47,854 nucleotides of DNA, taken from the NCBI GenBank assembly GCA_949290055.1, contig CASEQJ010000027.1, positions 1 through 47,854 on the forward strand, in the 5' to 3' direction. Positions 24,711 to 33,111 of this stretch are shown piece after piece. Origin of the DNA: an uncultured Olsenella sp. (GTDB lineage Bacteria; Actinomycetota; Coriobacteriia; Coriobacteriales; Atopobiaceae). Positions within the stretch are counted from its first letter, which is position 1. Every line of letters starts with the position of its first letter. Both the position numbers and the translations under genes were made by a program. The notes below the pieces were generated by a model. The model saw nothing but the letters and a program-made list of their open reading frames with translations, did no database searches and was not told the origin of the DNA.

Positions 24711-25565
24711 TTAGCCGAGCCTGGGCCCATTGTCACACATGAACGACGGCATGCGGCCCGCGGACGTCGAGGCGGCTATGTCGAGAAACGCGTTTGCAAC
24801 GGACTCCTCGCGGGCCGGGCCAATGCGGTAGCGCGCGCAGTCGAGCACCGCGGGGACCGCGTTTGCGACTGCCACGGAGTTGGCGTAGTGGCGCAGCACG
24901 GCGAGGTCGTTCTCGGCGTCGCCGAAGCAGCAGACCTCGTCCGGCGTAAGGCCAAGACGCTCCATGAGGAAGTCGCCCCCGTGGTCCTTGCCAAAGCCGT
25001 GCGGGGTTATGTCTATATGGGGCGTGCCCGGCATGGGACAGACGAAGTCGAGCGCGGGAAGCGATGCGGCGAGAAGCGCGGCGACCTCCTGACAGCGCCC
25101 AAAGGTTCCCACCACGCGAACGTTTGACTTGTAGCAGGGCTCGGCCGGGACGTCGCCCACCGCGCGCTCGACCCGCCAGAAGTTGTCGGGGTGAGCGCGC
25201 ACGAAGTCGAGGTCGGCCCCGACGGCGACCTTCTCCCCGCCATACTCGACGACCAGATAGGCGTCTGCCACGGCGTCGAGTTCGCGGCGCACGGAAACTA
25301 GGGCGTCGTGGTCAATCGGGACCTTCTCCACCAGCTCGCCGTCCAGGTAGACGAGCTGACCGTTGCTGGTGACGGCCGTCGAGCAGGCGTCCTTGTCGCC
25401 CGCGAACATGGCCGGGAGGTCGCGGTAGATGCGTCCCGTGCAGGGCGCGAAGTGGACGCCCACGGCGCGCAAGGCGGAGATCGCCTCGAGGGCGAAGGGG
25501 GTGACCACGTGGTCGTCGCGCCATATGAGCGTGGCGTCGAGGTCCGAGAGCACCAGTCGAATCAA
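24711..25565 (-). CDS. HAD-family (Cof-type) phosphatase
   Basis: 284 residues, TTG start supported by a perfect GAGGAGGACG ribosome site. HAD motif I is SDLDATL (residues 7-13), motif II SNG, a lysine near CYKSNV, and motif IV GDAENDLAVL. The long cap domain between motifs II and III places it in the Cof/class IIB group, which dephosphorylates sugar phosphates, FMN or PLP. Substrate cannot be told from sequence. It lies just upstream of metF on the same strand, with 16 bp between, so it may be co-transcribed with the methionine genes. A second Cof-type paralogue is encoded at 34897-35718. Confidence 0.9.
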   Translation of the reverse strand: MIRLVLSDLDATLIWRDDHVVTPFALEAISALRAVGVHFAPCTGRIYRDLPAMFAGDKDACSTAVTSNGQLVYLDGELVEKVPIDHDALVSVRRELDAVADAYLVVEYGGEKVAVGADLDFVRAHPDNFWRVERAVGDVPAEPCYKSNVRVVGTFGRCQEVAALLAASLPALDFVCPMPGTPHIDITPHGFGKDHGGDFLMERLGLTPDEVCCFGDAENDLAVLRHYANSVAVANAVPAVLDCARYRIGPAREESVANAFLDIAASTSAGRMPSFMCDNGPRLG

Positions 25566-25656
25566 ACGTCCTCCTCATGGAAGCGGCCGTGGCGGGTGGG
25601 CGGGCGCCCCTTGCACCCGGCCTCTCTCCCGCGCACGACCGCTATGGTAACCCCCA

Positions 25657-25683
25657 GGCGCGACGGTCGGGGGCCGTCGCGCC
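25657..25683. other. Stable hairpin between the prepilin peptidase and HAD genes
   Basis: ggcgcgacgg (25657-25666) pairs perfectly with ccgtcgcgcc (25674-25683) around a 7-nt loop. There is no T-tract on either side, so it is not a classical terminator. The rest of the 226-bp gap 25566-25791 shows nothing else I can identify. Confidence 0.45.
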
Positions 25684-25791
25684 CGAACACGCCGCATGTC
25701 GATGTTGGGGGCTCGACACGCGACCAATCTAGATATAACCACTTCACTCAGGCGCGGTAAGCAGAAAGCCGCAGACGGTAGTGCGAGCATC

Positions 25792-26295
25792 TCAGAGGGT
25801 CGCCGCAACCGGGAAGAGCCCGACGAGCGCGGCGGGGAGGGTCGCCAGGGCTATGGCGGGAGCGAGGGGAATGCCCCGGGAGACAGCGCCGTGCGGGGTC
25901 CTGAGCGCCGAGATCGCCCACCCCGCGAGGCCAACGAGACACGAGAGGCCGACCGCGGCCAGCCCGCCGACCGGACCGGCCCACGTGCCGACGGCAGTGA
26001 GGAGCTTGACGTCGCCGCCCCCGACGCCCGGCCCTTCTCGCCCGCGGGCAGACAGCCACGCCGCCAGGGCCATGATCGCAAAGACGGCGACAGCGCCAAG
26101 CGCCGCGTTGAGCACGGGGGCGGCACCGCGCCCGCCGAGCGTTGCCGCAACGAGCGCGCGGGCCGCACCCGAGACGGCGACGGCAAGCGCGCACCCATTG
26201 GGAACGATCCGACAGGCAAGGTCCGTCGCCGCGGCCACCCCCAGCGCGGCGGCCAGAACGCCAAGGCACCCGACCTCGATCACGACTGACACCAC
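25792..26295 (-). CDS. Prepilin peptidase, type A24 (orphan)
   Basis: About 167 residues from the GTG at 26295, chosen for its distance of 10 nt from the AGGAGG core; GTG at 26301 and TTG at 26319 are alternatives. It is very hydrophobic with about five membrane segments. The two aspartates of A24 peptidases are present: ATDLACRIVPN (Asp near 25) and the GxGD motif GGGDVKLL (Asp near 94). It lacks the methyltransferase domain of PilD, as in the TadV/CpaA and FlaK/TppA type. It would cleave the leaders of type IV pilin-like proteins at the membrane. No pilin, ATPase or Tad genes occur in the window, so its substrates lie elsewhere. Confidence 0.85.
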   Translation of the reverse strand: MVSVVIEVGCLGVLAAALGVAAATDLACRIVPNGCALAVAVSGAARALVAATLGGRGAAPVLNAALGAVAVFAIMALAAWLSARGREGPGVGGGDVKLLTAVGTWAGPVGGLAAVGLSCLVGLAGWAISALRTPHGAVSRGIPLAPAIALATLPAALVGLFPVAATL

Positions 26296-26322
26296 GCCCA
26301 CGCCCCCTCCTTCCCGCAAACT

Positions 26323-26353
26323 TGCCTAAAAGGGGTCTGACCCTTTCTGCAAG
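26323..26353. repeat. Short palindrome with AAAAGGGGTC core (copy 3 of 3)
   Basis: ttgcctaaaaggggtc followed by tgaccctttctgcaag gives an imperfect palindrome; the left arm is identical to the copy at 20340-20368 and the right arm has diverged. Confidence 0.55.
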
Positions 26354-26446
26354 GCCCTCTGTCGCGTGCGCGGGATTGTACGCGAGCCGGCCGCGCTCTG
26401 CTGCCAGGAATGGCGAGGTTTTGCGCGCCGAGCCGCTCGTCGCGGG

Positions 26447-26452
26447 TATACT
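26447..26452 (+). promoter_or_regulatory. Possible -10 box of the CDF transporter gene
   Basis: TATACT, preceded by GGG, lies 34 bp before the start at 26487. TTGCGC at 26421-26426 is 20 bp upstream, longer than ideal for a -35 box. Confidence 0.35.
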
Positions 26453-26486
26453 TCTTCACGCCGCGTGTTTCCGAGGGGGGCTTCCA

Positions 26487-27665
26487 ATGACCGGCTGGCT
26501 TGTGAGAACGTTCGTGCCGAACGCGGACGAGACGTCCGACGCGACGGTCCGCACGCGCTACGGGCTTCTCGCCAGCGTCACCTGCATCGTCTGCAACGTC
26601 ATGCTCTGCCTGGGCAAGGGGGCGGTGGGGCTTCTCGCCGGGTCGGTCTCAATCGTGGCGGACGCCGTCAACAACCTCTCCGACGCCTCGAGCAACGTGG
26701 TGAGCCTGCTCGGCTTCAAGCTCGCAAGCCGCCCCGCCGACGAGGAGCACCCCTACGGCCACGGCCGCTATGAGTACCTTGCCGGACTCGTGGTCGCCGT
26801 GCTGGTGTGCGCAATCGGCATAAACCTGCTGGGCTCGTCGGCCGAGAAGATCCTCCACCCCGAGCCCACCGAGTTTGGCCCGGCCATTGTAATCGTGCTC
26901 GTGGCCTCCATGCTGGTGAAGCTGTGGATGGCGGCGTTCAACCGGAAGCTGGGGCGCACGATCGGCTCCGAGACCCTCGAGGCGACCGCCGTGGACTCCA
27001 GAAACGACGTCGTCGCCACCGCCGCCGTCCTCGCCTCCGCCGTGGTCTCGCAGCTCACGGGCTTTGACCTCGACGGCTGGGCGGGACTTGCCGTCGGCGG
27101 CTTCATATGCTGGAGCGGCATAGAGCTGGTGCGCGAGGCCGTGAGCCCGCTTCTGGGACGCGTGCCCGACCCCGCCTACGTCGAGCACATTCGCGACAAG
27201 ATCATGGGCTACCCTGGCGTGCTCGGCACCCACGACCTCATGGTCCACGACTACGGCCCCGGACGGCAGTTCGCGAGCGCCCACGTGGAGATGGCCGCCG
27301 AGGGCGACCCCCTCGAGCAGCACGATCTTCTCGACAACATAGAGCAGGACTTCAAGGTGGACGAGGGTCTGGTCATGACGCTGCACTACGACCCCATAGT
27401 CACCAACGACCCGCTGGTGCGCGACATGCGCCACTGGATCGACCTCGCGGTGAAGGGACTCGACGAGCGCCTCTCGATCCACGACCTGCGCTGCGTGCCC
27501 GGCCCCACGCACACCAACGTGATCTTTGACTGCGTGCGGCCTGCGGAGTGCCCGCTCTCCGCCAGCGAGCTGCGCACACGTATCTCCGAGCTCGTGCGCG
27601 AGCGCTACCCCCGCGCCGTCTGCAAGATCACGATCGACGACTCCTACGTCTCCTCCCGCCAGTGA
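26487..27665 (+). CDS. Cation diffusion facilitator (metal exporter)
   Basis: 392 residues from the ATG at 26487 with a GAGGGGGG site; the open frame extends upstream through non-conserved sequence. It is a membrane antiporter of the CDF family with about six helices and a cytosolic C-terminal domain. The typical HPYGHGRYEYLA is present. Metal-site motifs are NNLSD (N62-x3-D66) in helix 2 and DSRND (about D171-x3-D175) in helix 5; the N-x3-D / D-x3-D combination resembles manganese exporters such as MntE more than His-containing zinc exporters. This is an inference from signature residues. The C-terminal part continues about 90 residues beyond a standard CDF domain (RHWIDLAVKG... to the end), seemingly a second ferredoxin-like domain. 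It is followed by pth2 after 11 bp. Confidence 0.9.
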   Translation: MTGWLVRTFVPNADETSDATVRTRYGLLASVTCIVCNVMLCLGKGAVGLLAGSVSIVADAVNNLSDASSNVVSLLGFKLASRPADEEHPYGHGRYEYLAGLVVAVLVCAIGINLLGSSAEKILHPEPTEFGPAIVIVLVASMLVKLWMAAFNRKLGRTIGSETLEATAVDSRNDVVATAAVLASAVVSQLTGFDLDGWAGLAVGGFICWSGIELVREAVSPLLGRVPDPAYVEHIRDKIMGYPGVLGTHDLMVHDYGPGRQFASAHVEMAAEGDPLEQHDLLDNIEQDFKVDEGLVMTLHYDPIVTNDPLVRDMRHWIDLAVKGLDERLSIHDLRCVPGPTHTNVIFDCVRPAECPLSASELRTRISELVRERYPRAVCKITIDDSYVSSRQ

Positions 27666-27676
27666 TCGGAGCCCCC

Positions 27677-28111
27677 ATGCCTTCCAGCAGCTACCGTGCC
27701 AAGCAAATGATCGTTATGCGCCGCGACCTCAGAATGCGCAAGGGAAAGATCGCCGCGCAGGCCGGCCACGCCTGCGTGGAGGCCGTGCTCATGGCGCTCG
27801 TGCGCGAGGGGCGCGGGGCGGACCTGCGCGCCGCGGACGGCTGGGCGTGGGTCGAGCACGACGAGGGGGACGTGACGCCCCTCACCGAGTGGTTTGACGC
27901 GGGCGTGGCGAAGGTCTGCGTGTACGTGGACTCGGAGGAGGAGCTGCTCGACCTCGCCGCGCGCGGGCGCGAGCTGGGCTTTGTCGTCGCGCTCGTGCGC
28001 GACGCGGGCCACACCGAGTTCCATGGCGAGCCCACCTACACCTGTCTTGCCTTCGAGCCGCTGCCGGCCGAGAAGATCGACCCACTGACCGGCGAGCTGC
28101 CCCTTTACTAG
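27677..28111 (+). CDS. Peptidyl-tRNA hydrolase, Pth2 type
   Basis: 144 residues. KQMIVMRRDLRMRKGKIAAQAGHACVEAVL near the N-terminus (conserved Lys and GxAAAQxxHA-like pattern) and VRDAGHTEF...PTYTCLAFEP near the C-terminus are hallmarks of the archaeal/eukaryotic-type Pth2, which is unrelated in fold to bacterial Pth1. It hydrolyses peptidyl-tRNA that drops off the ribosome, or may act as a ribosome-rescue back-up. It follows the CDF gene by 11 bp and is probably co-transcribed. The gap after it contains palindromic element A, copy 2. Confidence 0.9.
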   Translation: MPSSSYRAKQMIVMRRDLRMRKGKIAAQAGHACVEAVLMALVREGRGADLRAADGWAWVEHDEGDVTPLTEWFDAGVAKVCVYVDSEEELLDLAARGRELGFVVALVRDAGHTEFHGEPTYTCLAFEPLPAEKIDPLTGELPLY

Positions 28112-28141
28112 CCGAACGCGCCGCGTTTCGCGCCCTCGTTC

Positions 28142-28245
28142 CGGTTATGTACACCCCCTTGGAGACCGCGATTCGCCAGCACCGGAAAACCGCAGGTAGC
28201 GCAAGCGGCCATACTTCGCTACCGGCGAAACGGTGTACATAACCG
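28142..28245. repeat. Palindromic element A, copy 2
   Basis: cggttatgtacacc (28142-28155) and ggtgtacataaccg (28232-28245) are perfect 14-bp inverted repeats identical to the ends of copy 1 (15797-15903). An inner stem ggtagcg (28195-28201) / cgctacc (28217-28223) is also perfect; the internal sequence differs from copy 1. Confidence 0.8.
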
Positions 28246-28344
28246 TCATGCGCGGGATGTGCCCCTATGTTTCGGCTCCGTAATTCCTACTTGCGAGGTG
28301 GGTTTATACGTGGCACGCTGGTGGCAGCCAACCAAGGAGGCAGC

Positions 28345-29256
28345 ATGCGCGTTGCACACACCGTCGAGGACCTGATCGGGTCCACCCCCCTCGTCGACCT
28401 CTCGGCGCTGGCCGGCGGCACGGCCCACGTCCTCGGCAAGCTCGAGGCGGCCAACCCCGGCGGCTCGGCCAAGGACCGCGTGGCCCGCGCCATGGTCGAC
28501 GACGCCGAGCGCGCGGGGCGCCTCTCCCCCGGCGGCACCATAATCGAGCCCACGAGCGGCAACACCGGCGTCGGCCTGGCCATGGTCGCCGCCGCGCGCG
28601 GCTACCGCCTCGTCCTCACCATGCCCGACACCATGAGCGTGGAGCGCCGCGCCCTCGCCGCCGCCTACGGCGCCCAGATCGAGCTCACGCCCGGGGCCGA
28701 GGGCATGGCCGGCGCCGTGGCGCGCGCCGAGGAGCTCGCCGCCGCCACGCCGGGCTCCATAATCGCTGGGCAGTTCGACAACCCCGCCAACCCGCGCGCC
28801 CACTACGAGACCACCGGCCCGGAGATCTGGGCGGACACCGACGGCACCGTCGACGTGCTCGTGGCCGGCGTGGGAACCGGCGGCACGCTCTGCGGCTCTG
28901 CCCGCTTCCTCAAGGAGCAGAACCCCGCCGTGCGCGCCGTCGCCGTGGAGCCCGCCGAGTCGCAGGTGCTCGCCGGCGGCGCGGCCGGCCCGCACGCCAT
29001 TCAGGGCATCGGCGCCAACTTCGTGCCCGGCAACTTCGACCGCTCGCTTGTGGACGAGATCGTCCCCGTGAGCTCGGCCGACGCCCTCGCCACTTGGCGG
29101 CGCCTCGAACGCGAGCTGGGGCTTCTCGTGGGCATCTCCTCCGGCGCCGCCGTGGCCGCCGCGCTCGCGCTCGCCGCGCGCCCGGAGTGCGCCAACAAGA
29201 CGATCGTTGTCGTGCTCCCCGACACCGGCGAGCGCTACCTCTCCGTGGAGGCGTAA
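28345..29256 (+). CDS. cysK: Cysteine synthase (O-acetylserine sulfhydrylase)
   Basis: 303 residues from the ATG at 28345, supported by AAGGAGG 4 bp upstream; an upstream in-frame extension is not conserved. PLP enzyme of fold type [11 protein letters not shown], the PLP lysine in NPGGSAKDR (near 43), the TSGNTG substrate loop and the GVGTGGT phosphate-binding loop are all present. It makes cysteine from O-acetylserine and sulfide in the cytosol. Its stop overlaps the start of cysE by one base (TAATG), so the two enzymes are made together, as expected for the cysteine synthase complex. The promoter region has a TTATAC-like box at 28304-28309 without a clear -35 partner. Confidence 0.96.
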   Translation: MRVAHTVEDLIGSTPLVDLSALAGGTAHVLGKLEAANPGGSAKDRVARAMVDDAERAGRLSPGGTIIEPTSGNTGVGLAMVAAARGYRLVLTMPDTMSVERRALAAAYGAQIELTPGAEGMAGAVARAEELAAATPGSIIAGQFDNPANPRAHYETTGPEIWADTDGTVDVLVAGVGTGGTLCGSARFLKEQNPAVRAVAVEPAESQVLAGGAAGPHAIQGIGANFVPGNFDRSLVDEIVPVSSADALATWRRLERELGLLVGISSGAAVAAALALAARPECANKTIVVVLPDTGERYLSVEA

Positions 29257-29870
29257 TGTCTGGCGAGAAGAACAGCTGGTCCGAGCTCCGCTCCCTCATA
29301 CGCGAGGACGCCGAGGCCGCCTTCGCGCGCGACCCCTCCGCCGGCTCGGTCTCCGACGTCACGCGCTTCTCGGTCGGATTTCGCATCGTGCGCGCCTACC
29401 GCCGCCAGCACTGGCTCTACGAGCGCGGGCACCGCACGCTCGCCCTGTGGCTCGCCAAGCGCTCGCGCATGAGGTACGGCGCGGAGATCCACCCCGCCGC
29501 GCGGATTGGCCGGCGCTTCACCGTGGACCACGGCATAGGCGTGGTCGTAGGCGGCACCACGATCATTGGGGACGACTGCCTCATGTACCAGGGCGCCACG
29601 CTCGGCATGACCGGAAAGCACGGCGGCAAGCGCCACCCCACGCTGGGAAACGGCGTGCTCGTGGGCGCGGGGTCGATCCTGCTCGGCGCCATCACCGTCG
29701 GCGACGGCGCCTACATAGGCGCCGGCTCGGTCGTCGTGGACAACGTGCCGGCCAACACCACTGTCGTGGGCAACCCCGCCCGCGTGGTGCGCACGCACGT
29801 GTGTCCGCTCGTGAGCGACATGGTCCGCGTCACGGACGACTTTGGCAAGAGCTGGGTCATGGAGGCGTAA
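29256..29870 (+). CDS. cysE: Serine O-acetyltransferase
   Basis: 204 residues. The C-terminal left-handed beta-helix carries the hexapeptide-repeat hallmarks: EIHPAARIG, VDHGIGVVVGGTTIIGDDCLMYQGATLG, GKRHPTLGNGVLVGAGSILLG and VVGNPARVV. His residues in the VDHG and GKRHP segments match the acetyltransferase active site. The N-terminal helical region is short, typical of the short CysE subtype of Gram-positive and actinobacterial species. It acetylates serine with acetyl-CoA, supplying the substrate of CysK, whose gene overlaps it by one base. Feedback inhibition by cysteine is known for the family. Confidence 0.95.
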   Translation: MSGEKNSWSELRSLIREDAEAAFARDPSAGSVSDVTRFSVGFRIVRAYRRQHWLYERGHRTLALWLAKRSRMRYGAEIHPAARIGRRFTVDHGIGVVVGGTTIIGDDCLMYQGATLGMTGKHGGKRHPTLGNGVLVGAGSILLGAITVGDGAYIGAGSVVVDNVPANTTVVGNPARVVRTHVCPLVSDMVRVTDDFGKSWVMEA

Positions 29871-29877
29871 CTGCGGC

Positions 29878-30348
29878 CTACAGCACCTGCTCGAGGCAGG
29901 TCTTGAGCGGGGTCATGCCCATGGCGTCGTAGAACGCGCGGGCGCCGGGGTTGCACTCCCAGACGTTGAGCGTCACGTTGTGGCAGCCCAGCTCGCGCGC
30001 AAAGGCAATGACGTGCTGGTAGAGCGCCGTGGCGACGCCATGCCCTCGGTGCGCCTCGTCGACGCAGATGTCGTCAATGTAGAGGCTCACTATGGGCTGC
30101 CAGCTGTTTGACTGCCGGTAGTCCTGGACCTCGCAGAACGCGTGCCCGAGCACGGCCCCGTCGTCGTCAACGGCCACGAACACAGGGTGCGCGTCGTCGG
30201 CAAACAGAGCGAGAAGCTCCTCGTCGGTATACTTGCGCGTGCCGGAGCGGAATATGTCCGGACGCCCCGCCGCGTGCACCTCGAGCACCTGGCTCAGCAG
30301 GTTGTGCACGCCCTCGAGGTCCTTCTCGGCCGCTCTTCTAATCTGCAT
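29878..30348 (-). CDS. GNAT-family N-acetyltransferase
   Basis: 156 residues from the ATG at 30348 (GAGG site 5 bp before; the ATG at 30357 is an alternative). The acetyl-CoA-binding loop is seen in VDEAHRGHGVATALYQHVIAFA (the R/Q-x-x-G-x-G/A signature), and the C-terminal NPGARAFYDAMGM is the typical end of the GNAT fold. The acceptor substrate is unknown. The start overlaps the end of the ATP-grasp gene by 11 bp, so both are probably translated in a coupled way and may modify the same product or regulate the same pathway. It converges with cysE with only 7 bp between them. Confidence 0.9.
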   Translation of the reverse strand: MQIRRAAEKDLEGVHNLLSQVLEVHAAGRPDIFRSGTRKYTDEELLALFADDAHPVFVAVDDDGAVLGHAFCEVQDYRQSNSWQPIVSLYIDDICVDEAHRGHGVATALYQHVIAFARELGCHNVTLNVWECNPGARAFYDAMGMTPLKTCLEQVL

Positions 30349-31549
30349 CGTCCTCATACTCCCTCTCGTGGACGTACGCCACGAACTCGTCCGCCTCCGC
30401 ACGCGTCTCGAAGCGCGCCGTGTACTGGTAGTTGCCCATGTCGTCGGAGAGCGCGTCGGGCACGCGCCCGTGCGCGACGACCGCGTCGCCGTAGCACGCA
30501 AGCACGTCCCCGTGAGCGTGCGCGTAGCTGTGCGCGTCACGCCGGCTCGCGTAGACGCAGAACGCGTCCGTGCCGTGCTCCTCCATGCGGCGCTCGTCAA
30601 AGCAGACCATGTCCGCCCAGATCTGGTAGACGTCCACGGCGTGCGCATAGTCCATCATCTCGGGCGTGGTCCCGCCGGGCGGGCGCACGTTCACCTCAAG
30701 GCCCACGTAGTCACCGGCGGCGCCGAGGCCCGGGTAGTCGCGGTCCAGGCGGAAGAACTCCAGGTGAACGAAGCGACTCGTGAGGCCAAAGGCGCGCACC
30801 GCGGCCCGACCCAGGCGCGAGAGCTCCGGGTCCACGCTCGGGCACGAGAGGTACGCCAGATCAAGGCCGCCGTAGACGACGTCGGCCATGGACGGCGGGA
30901 ACTCCTCCTGGTTCTCAAAGAGGGGCTCGCCGTGGCTGTCCAAAATGGCGTCCCAGGAACATATGTCCCCGTGGACGAGCTGCTCTATGACGTAGGGGGT
31001 CTCGCCATGGTCGGCGAGAAGGGCGCGCAGGTCGGCGTCAGAGGCCAGGACGCGCGTCCCGCCCGCGCCGACGCCCACCTCGGGCTTGGCGAAGACGGGA
31101 TAGTGACCCATCTCGCCAATGAACCAGCGGGTCTCGTCAAAGGTGGTGAGGCGGGTCTGGCGCGCGGTTGGCACGCCCGCCACGGCGTAGAGCGGCTTCT
31201 GGGCGGCCTTGCTCTGCCAGCGGGCGACGTCGGCCGCGCGCGGGCCGTGCGCGACGTTGAAGTCCTCGCGCAGGCGTGCGTCGAGGCCGAGCCAGTGCTC
31301 GTTGTTCGACTCAATCCAGTCGGGCTTGCCGTAGCGGTACGAGAAGTACGCGACGGCCCGATAGACCTCCTCGTAGTTCTCGAGGTCATGGACCCAGTAG
31401 TACTCGTCGAGCGAGTCGCGCACCTCGGGCGCGAGGGCGTCGAAGGGCGTGTCGCCGACGCCGAGCACCCGTGCGCCGTCTCGCCGCAGCGCCGCACAGA
31501 ACTGCCAGTAGACGTGCGGGAACTGCGGCGAGACGAAGACGAAGTTCAT
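30338..31549 (-). CDS. ATP-grasp domain ligase
   Basis: 403 residues. The N-terminal MNFVFVSPQFPHVYWQFCAALRRDG is a Rossmann-like pre-ATP-grasp domain; the ATP-grasp core has FAKPEVGVGAGGTRV (nucleotide loop), YVIEQLVHGDI and the metal site ...LEFFRLD...GLEVNVRPPGG. Enzymes of this group join a carboxylate to an amine or thiol using ATP; the substrate is unknown. A short C-terminal domain of about 80 residues follows. Its start codon directly abuts the stop of the hydrolase-fold gene (TAAATG), and its end overlaps the GNAT gene, so the three form a tight operon. I infer a small biosynthetic or modification pathway. Confidence 0.88.
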   Translation of the reverse strand: MNFVFVSPQFPHVYWQFCAALRRDGARVLGVGDTPFDALAPEVRDSLDEYYWVHDLENYEEVYRAVAYFSYRYGKPDWIESNNEHWLGLDARLREDFNVAHGPRAADVARWQSKAAQKPLYAVAGVPTARQTRLTTFDETRWFIGEMGHYPVFAKPEVGVGAGGTRVLASDADLRALLADHGETPYVIEQLVHGDICSWDAILDSHGEPLFENQEEFPPSMADVVYGGLDLAYLSCPSVDPELSRLGRAAVRAFGLTSRFVHLEFFRLDRDYPGLGAAGDYVGLEVNVRPPGGTTPEMMDYAHAVDVYQIWADMVCFDERRMEEHGTDAFCVYASRRDAHSYAHAHGDVLACYGDAVVAHGRVPDALSDDMGNYQYTARFETRAEADEFVAYVHEREYEDDAD

Positions 31550-32902
31550 TTACTTGGTGCTCTTGGCCTTGGTCGCGGCGGGCTTCTTGGCGGCAGCGGC
31601 CTTGGTGGCGGCAGGCTTCTTGGCGCTCGTGGCCTTGGCGGGCGTGGCGGCCTTGGTGGCCTTCGCAGGCGCGGCGGCCTTCACGGCCTTGGCCGGGACC
31701 TCGGCCTTGGTGGCCTTGGCGGGCGCGGCGGCCTTCACGGCCTTGGCCGGAACCTCGGCCTTGGTGGCCTTGGCGGGCGCGGCGGCCTTCACGGCCTTGG
31801 CCGGGACCTCGGCCTTCACGGCCTTGGCCGGAACCTCGGCCTTCACGGCCTTGGCGGGAGTGGCGGCCTTCTCCACCTTCGCAGGCGTGGCAGCCTTGGT
31901 CGCAGCGGGCTTCTTCGCGGCGGCCGGCCTGGCGGCAGCGGTCGTCTTCTTGGCAGCACCCGGCTTGACGGCGGGCTTCGACGCGACGGTCTTCTCGGCA
32001 GCAGCCTTGGCCGTCGCGGCCTTCTTGGCAGCCGGCTTCTTCTCGGCGGCAGCGGCCTTGGTGGCGGCGGGCTTCTTGGCGGCAGCCGTCGTGGCCTTCT
32101 TGCGCGTGGTGGTCGCGCGCTTCTTGGCCGGCGCGGGCTTCTCGGCCGCCGTGGTCTTCTCGACGTCATCAAGGACGATCGGCAGGAAGTAGCGCAGCTG
32201 CTTCTTCCACCAGAACCAGGTGTGCGTCACGTCGGCACCCCAGTAGTCGCACCAGACGTCGACGCCGAGGCGCGCAAACTGCTCGCCCATCTCACGCGTG
32301 GAGCGCAGCGCGTCGGCCTCGGAGGCCTCCTGGCCCGTGCAGAACAGCAGCTGACGCTGGTTGTAGACGGCCACGTAGGGGTGGTCGACCGGCATCTGCG
32401 AGAGGAACGCGACGGGCGTGTTGTCGTAGAGCGTCGCGTCCATCCAGTCACCAAAGTAGCGACGGGCGTCGTAGCAGCCGGAGAGGCACACGCAGCCCTG
32501 GAACAGGTCCGGGCGGCGCAGCGCGACGACGGAGGCCTGGGTGGCGCCGGCGTCAAAGCCGAGGGCCAGCGGGCGCGCCTTCGACTTGCTCATCTTTGCC
32601 ACCAGCGGCACGAGCTCGTCGACCACGTAGTGGTAGTAGGTCTCCTGGCGCTTGGCGCGCTCGGCTGCGTCGCCGGTGCCGCCCCAGGTCTCGTCGTCGA
32701 CGGTCTCGGTGCAGAACAGCTGAATGGTGCCGGAGTCCAGGTAGTCGGCCAGCTCGTCAATGACGCCGACCTCCTCCAGGCTCTCGGGCGCCTGGCCCTG
32801 CGTCGGGAAGACCACGACGGGCAGACCCTTCTTGCCGTAGGCGATGACGTGCATGTCCTCGCCCAGAATGCTGCTTGTGCAGACGATGTTCTTCTTGTCC
32901 AT
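31550..32902 (-). CDS. Esterase-fold protein with altered nucleophile and a lysine/alanine-rich tail
   Basis: 450 residues from the ATG at 32902. Residues of about 1-240 are an alpha/beta hydrolase of the putative-esterase family (VVVFPTQGQ..., CLSGCYDARRYFG, and the end THTWFWWKKQLRYFLP with the probable catalytic His). At the nucleophile elbow, where a G-x-S-x-G serine is expected, the sequence is LGFDAGATQA, with Asp in place of Ser. It may be inactive or may use Asp like dehalogenases and epoxide hydrolases. The remaining 200 residues are Ala/Lys/Pro-rich like histone H1 or HBHA tails, with 18-residue repeats (EVPAKAVKAAAPAKATKA). The tail could bind DNA, RNA or acidic polymers. It is translationally coupled to the ATP-grasp gene. 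Confidence 0.82.
   Translation of the reverse strand: MDKKNIVCTSSILGEDMHVIAYGKKGLPVVVFPTQGQAPESLEEVGVIDELADYLDSGTIQLFCTETVDDETWGGTGDAAERAKRQETYYHYVVDELVPLVAKMSKSKARPLALGFDAGATQASVVALRRPDLFQGCVCLSGCYDARRYFGDWMDATLYDNTPVAFLSQMPVDHPYVAVYNQRQLLFCTGQEASEADALRSTREMGEQFARLGVDVWCDYWGADVTHTWFWWKKQLRYFLPIVLDDVEKTTAAEKPAPAKKRATTTRKKATTAAAKKPAATKAAAAEKKPAAKKAATAKAAAEKTVASKPAVKPGAAKKTTAAARPAAAKKPAATKAATPAKVEKAATPAKAVKAEVPAKAVKAEVPAKAVKAAAPAKATKAEVPAKAVKAAAPAKATKAEVPAKAVKAAAPAKATKAATPAKATSAKKPAATKAAAAKKPAATKAKSTK
31640..31870 (-). repeat. Tandem 54-bp coding repeats in the lysine-rich tail
   Basis: The tail of the hydrolase-fold protein contains three nearly exact 18-codon units, each made of two 9-residue halves of the form (E/A)(V/A)PAKA(V/T)KA, followed by degenerate units. 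Near-identical DNA copies make repeat-number change by slippage or recombination likely. Confidence 0.8.
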
Positions 32903-33111
32903 GTTTCCCCCAAAAGGTTGGATCATGTCCCCGATTGTGTATCAGTCATGATACCGCTCACGCCCGGGACGCATGTTTTGCCCGTGTAAGGGTGACACAA
33001 ATCGGAAACTTCTGCCCGGCATGGCGCAACATGACTGCTCAGTTTGTTGAGAGGCGGCCGCCCTGCTCGTGCTACCCTGTCCTATCGTGAGAGGAAGACG
33101 AAAGGGGCCCC

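Noticed and set aside
31640..31870. Non-coding minisatellite
   Set aside because: The repeats are in frame with an intact coding sequence and encode a coherent lysine-rich tail, so they are coding repeats.
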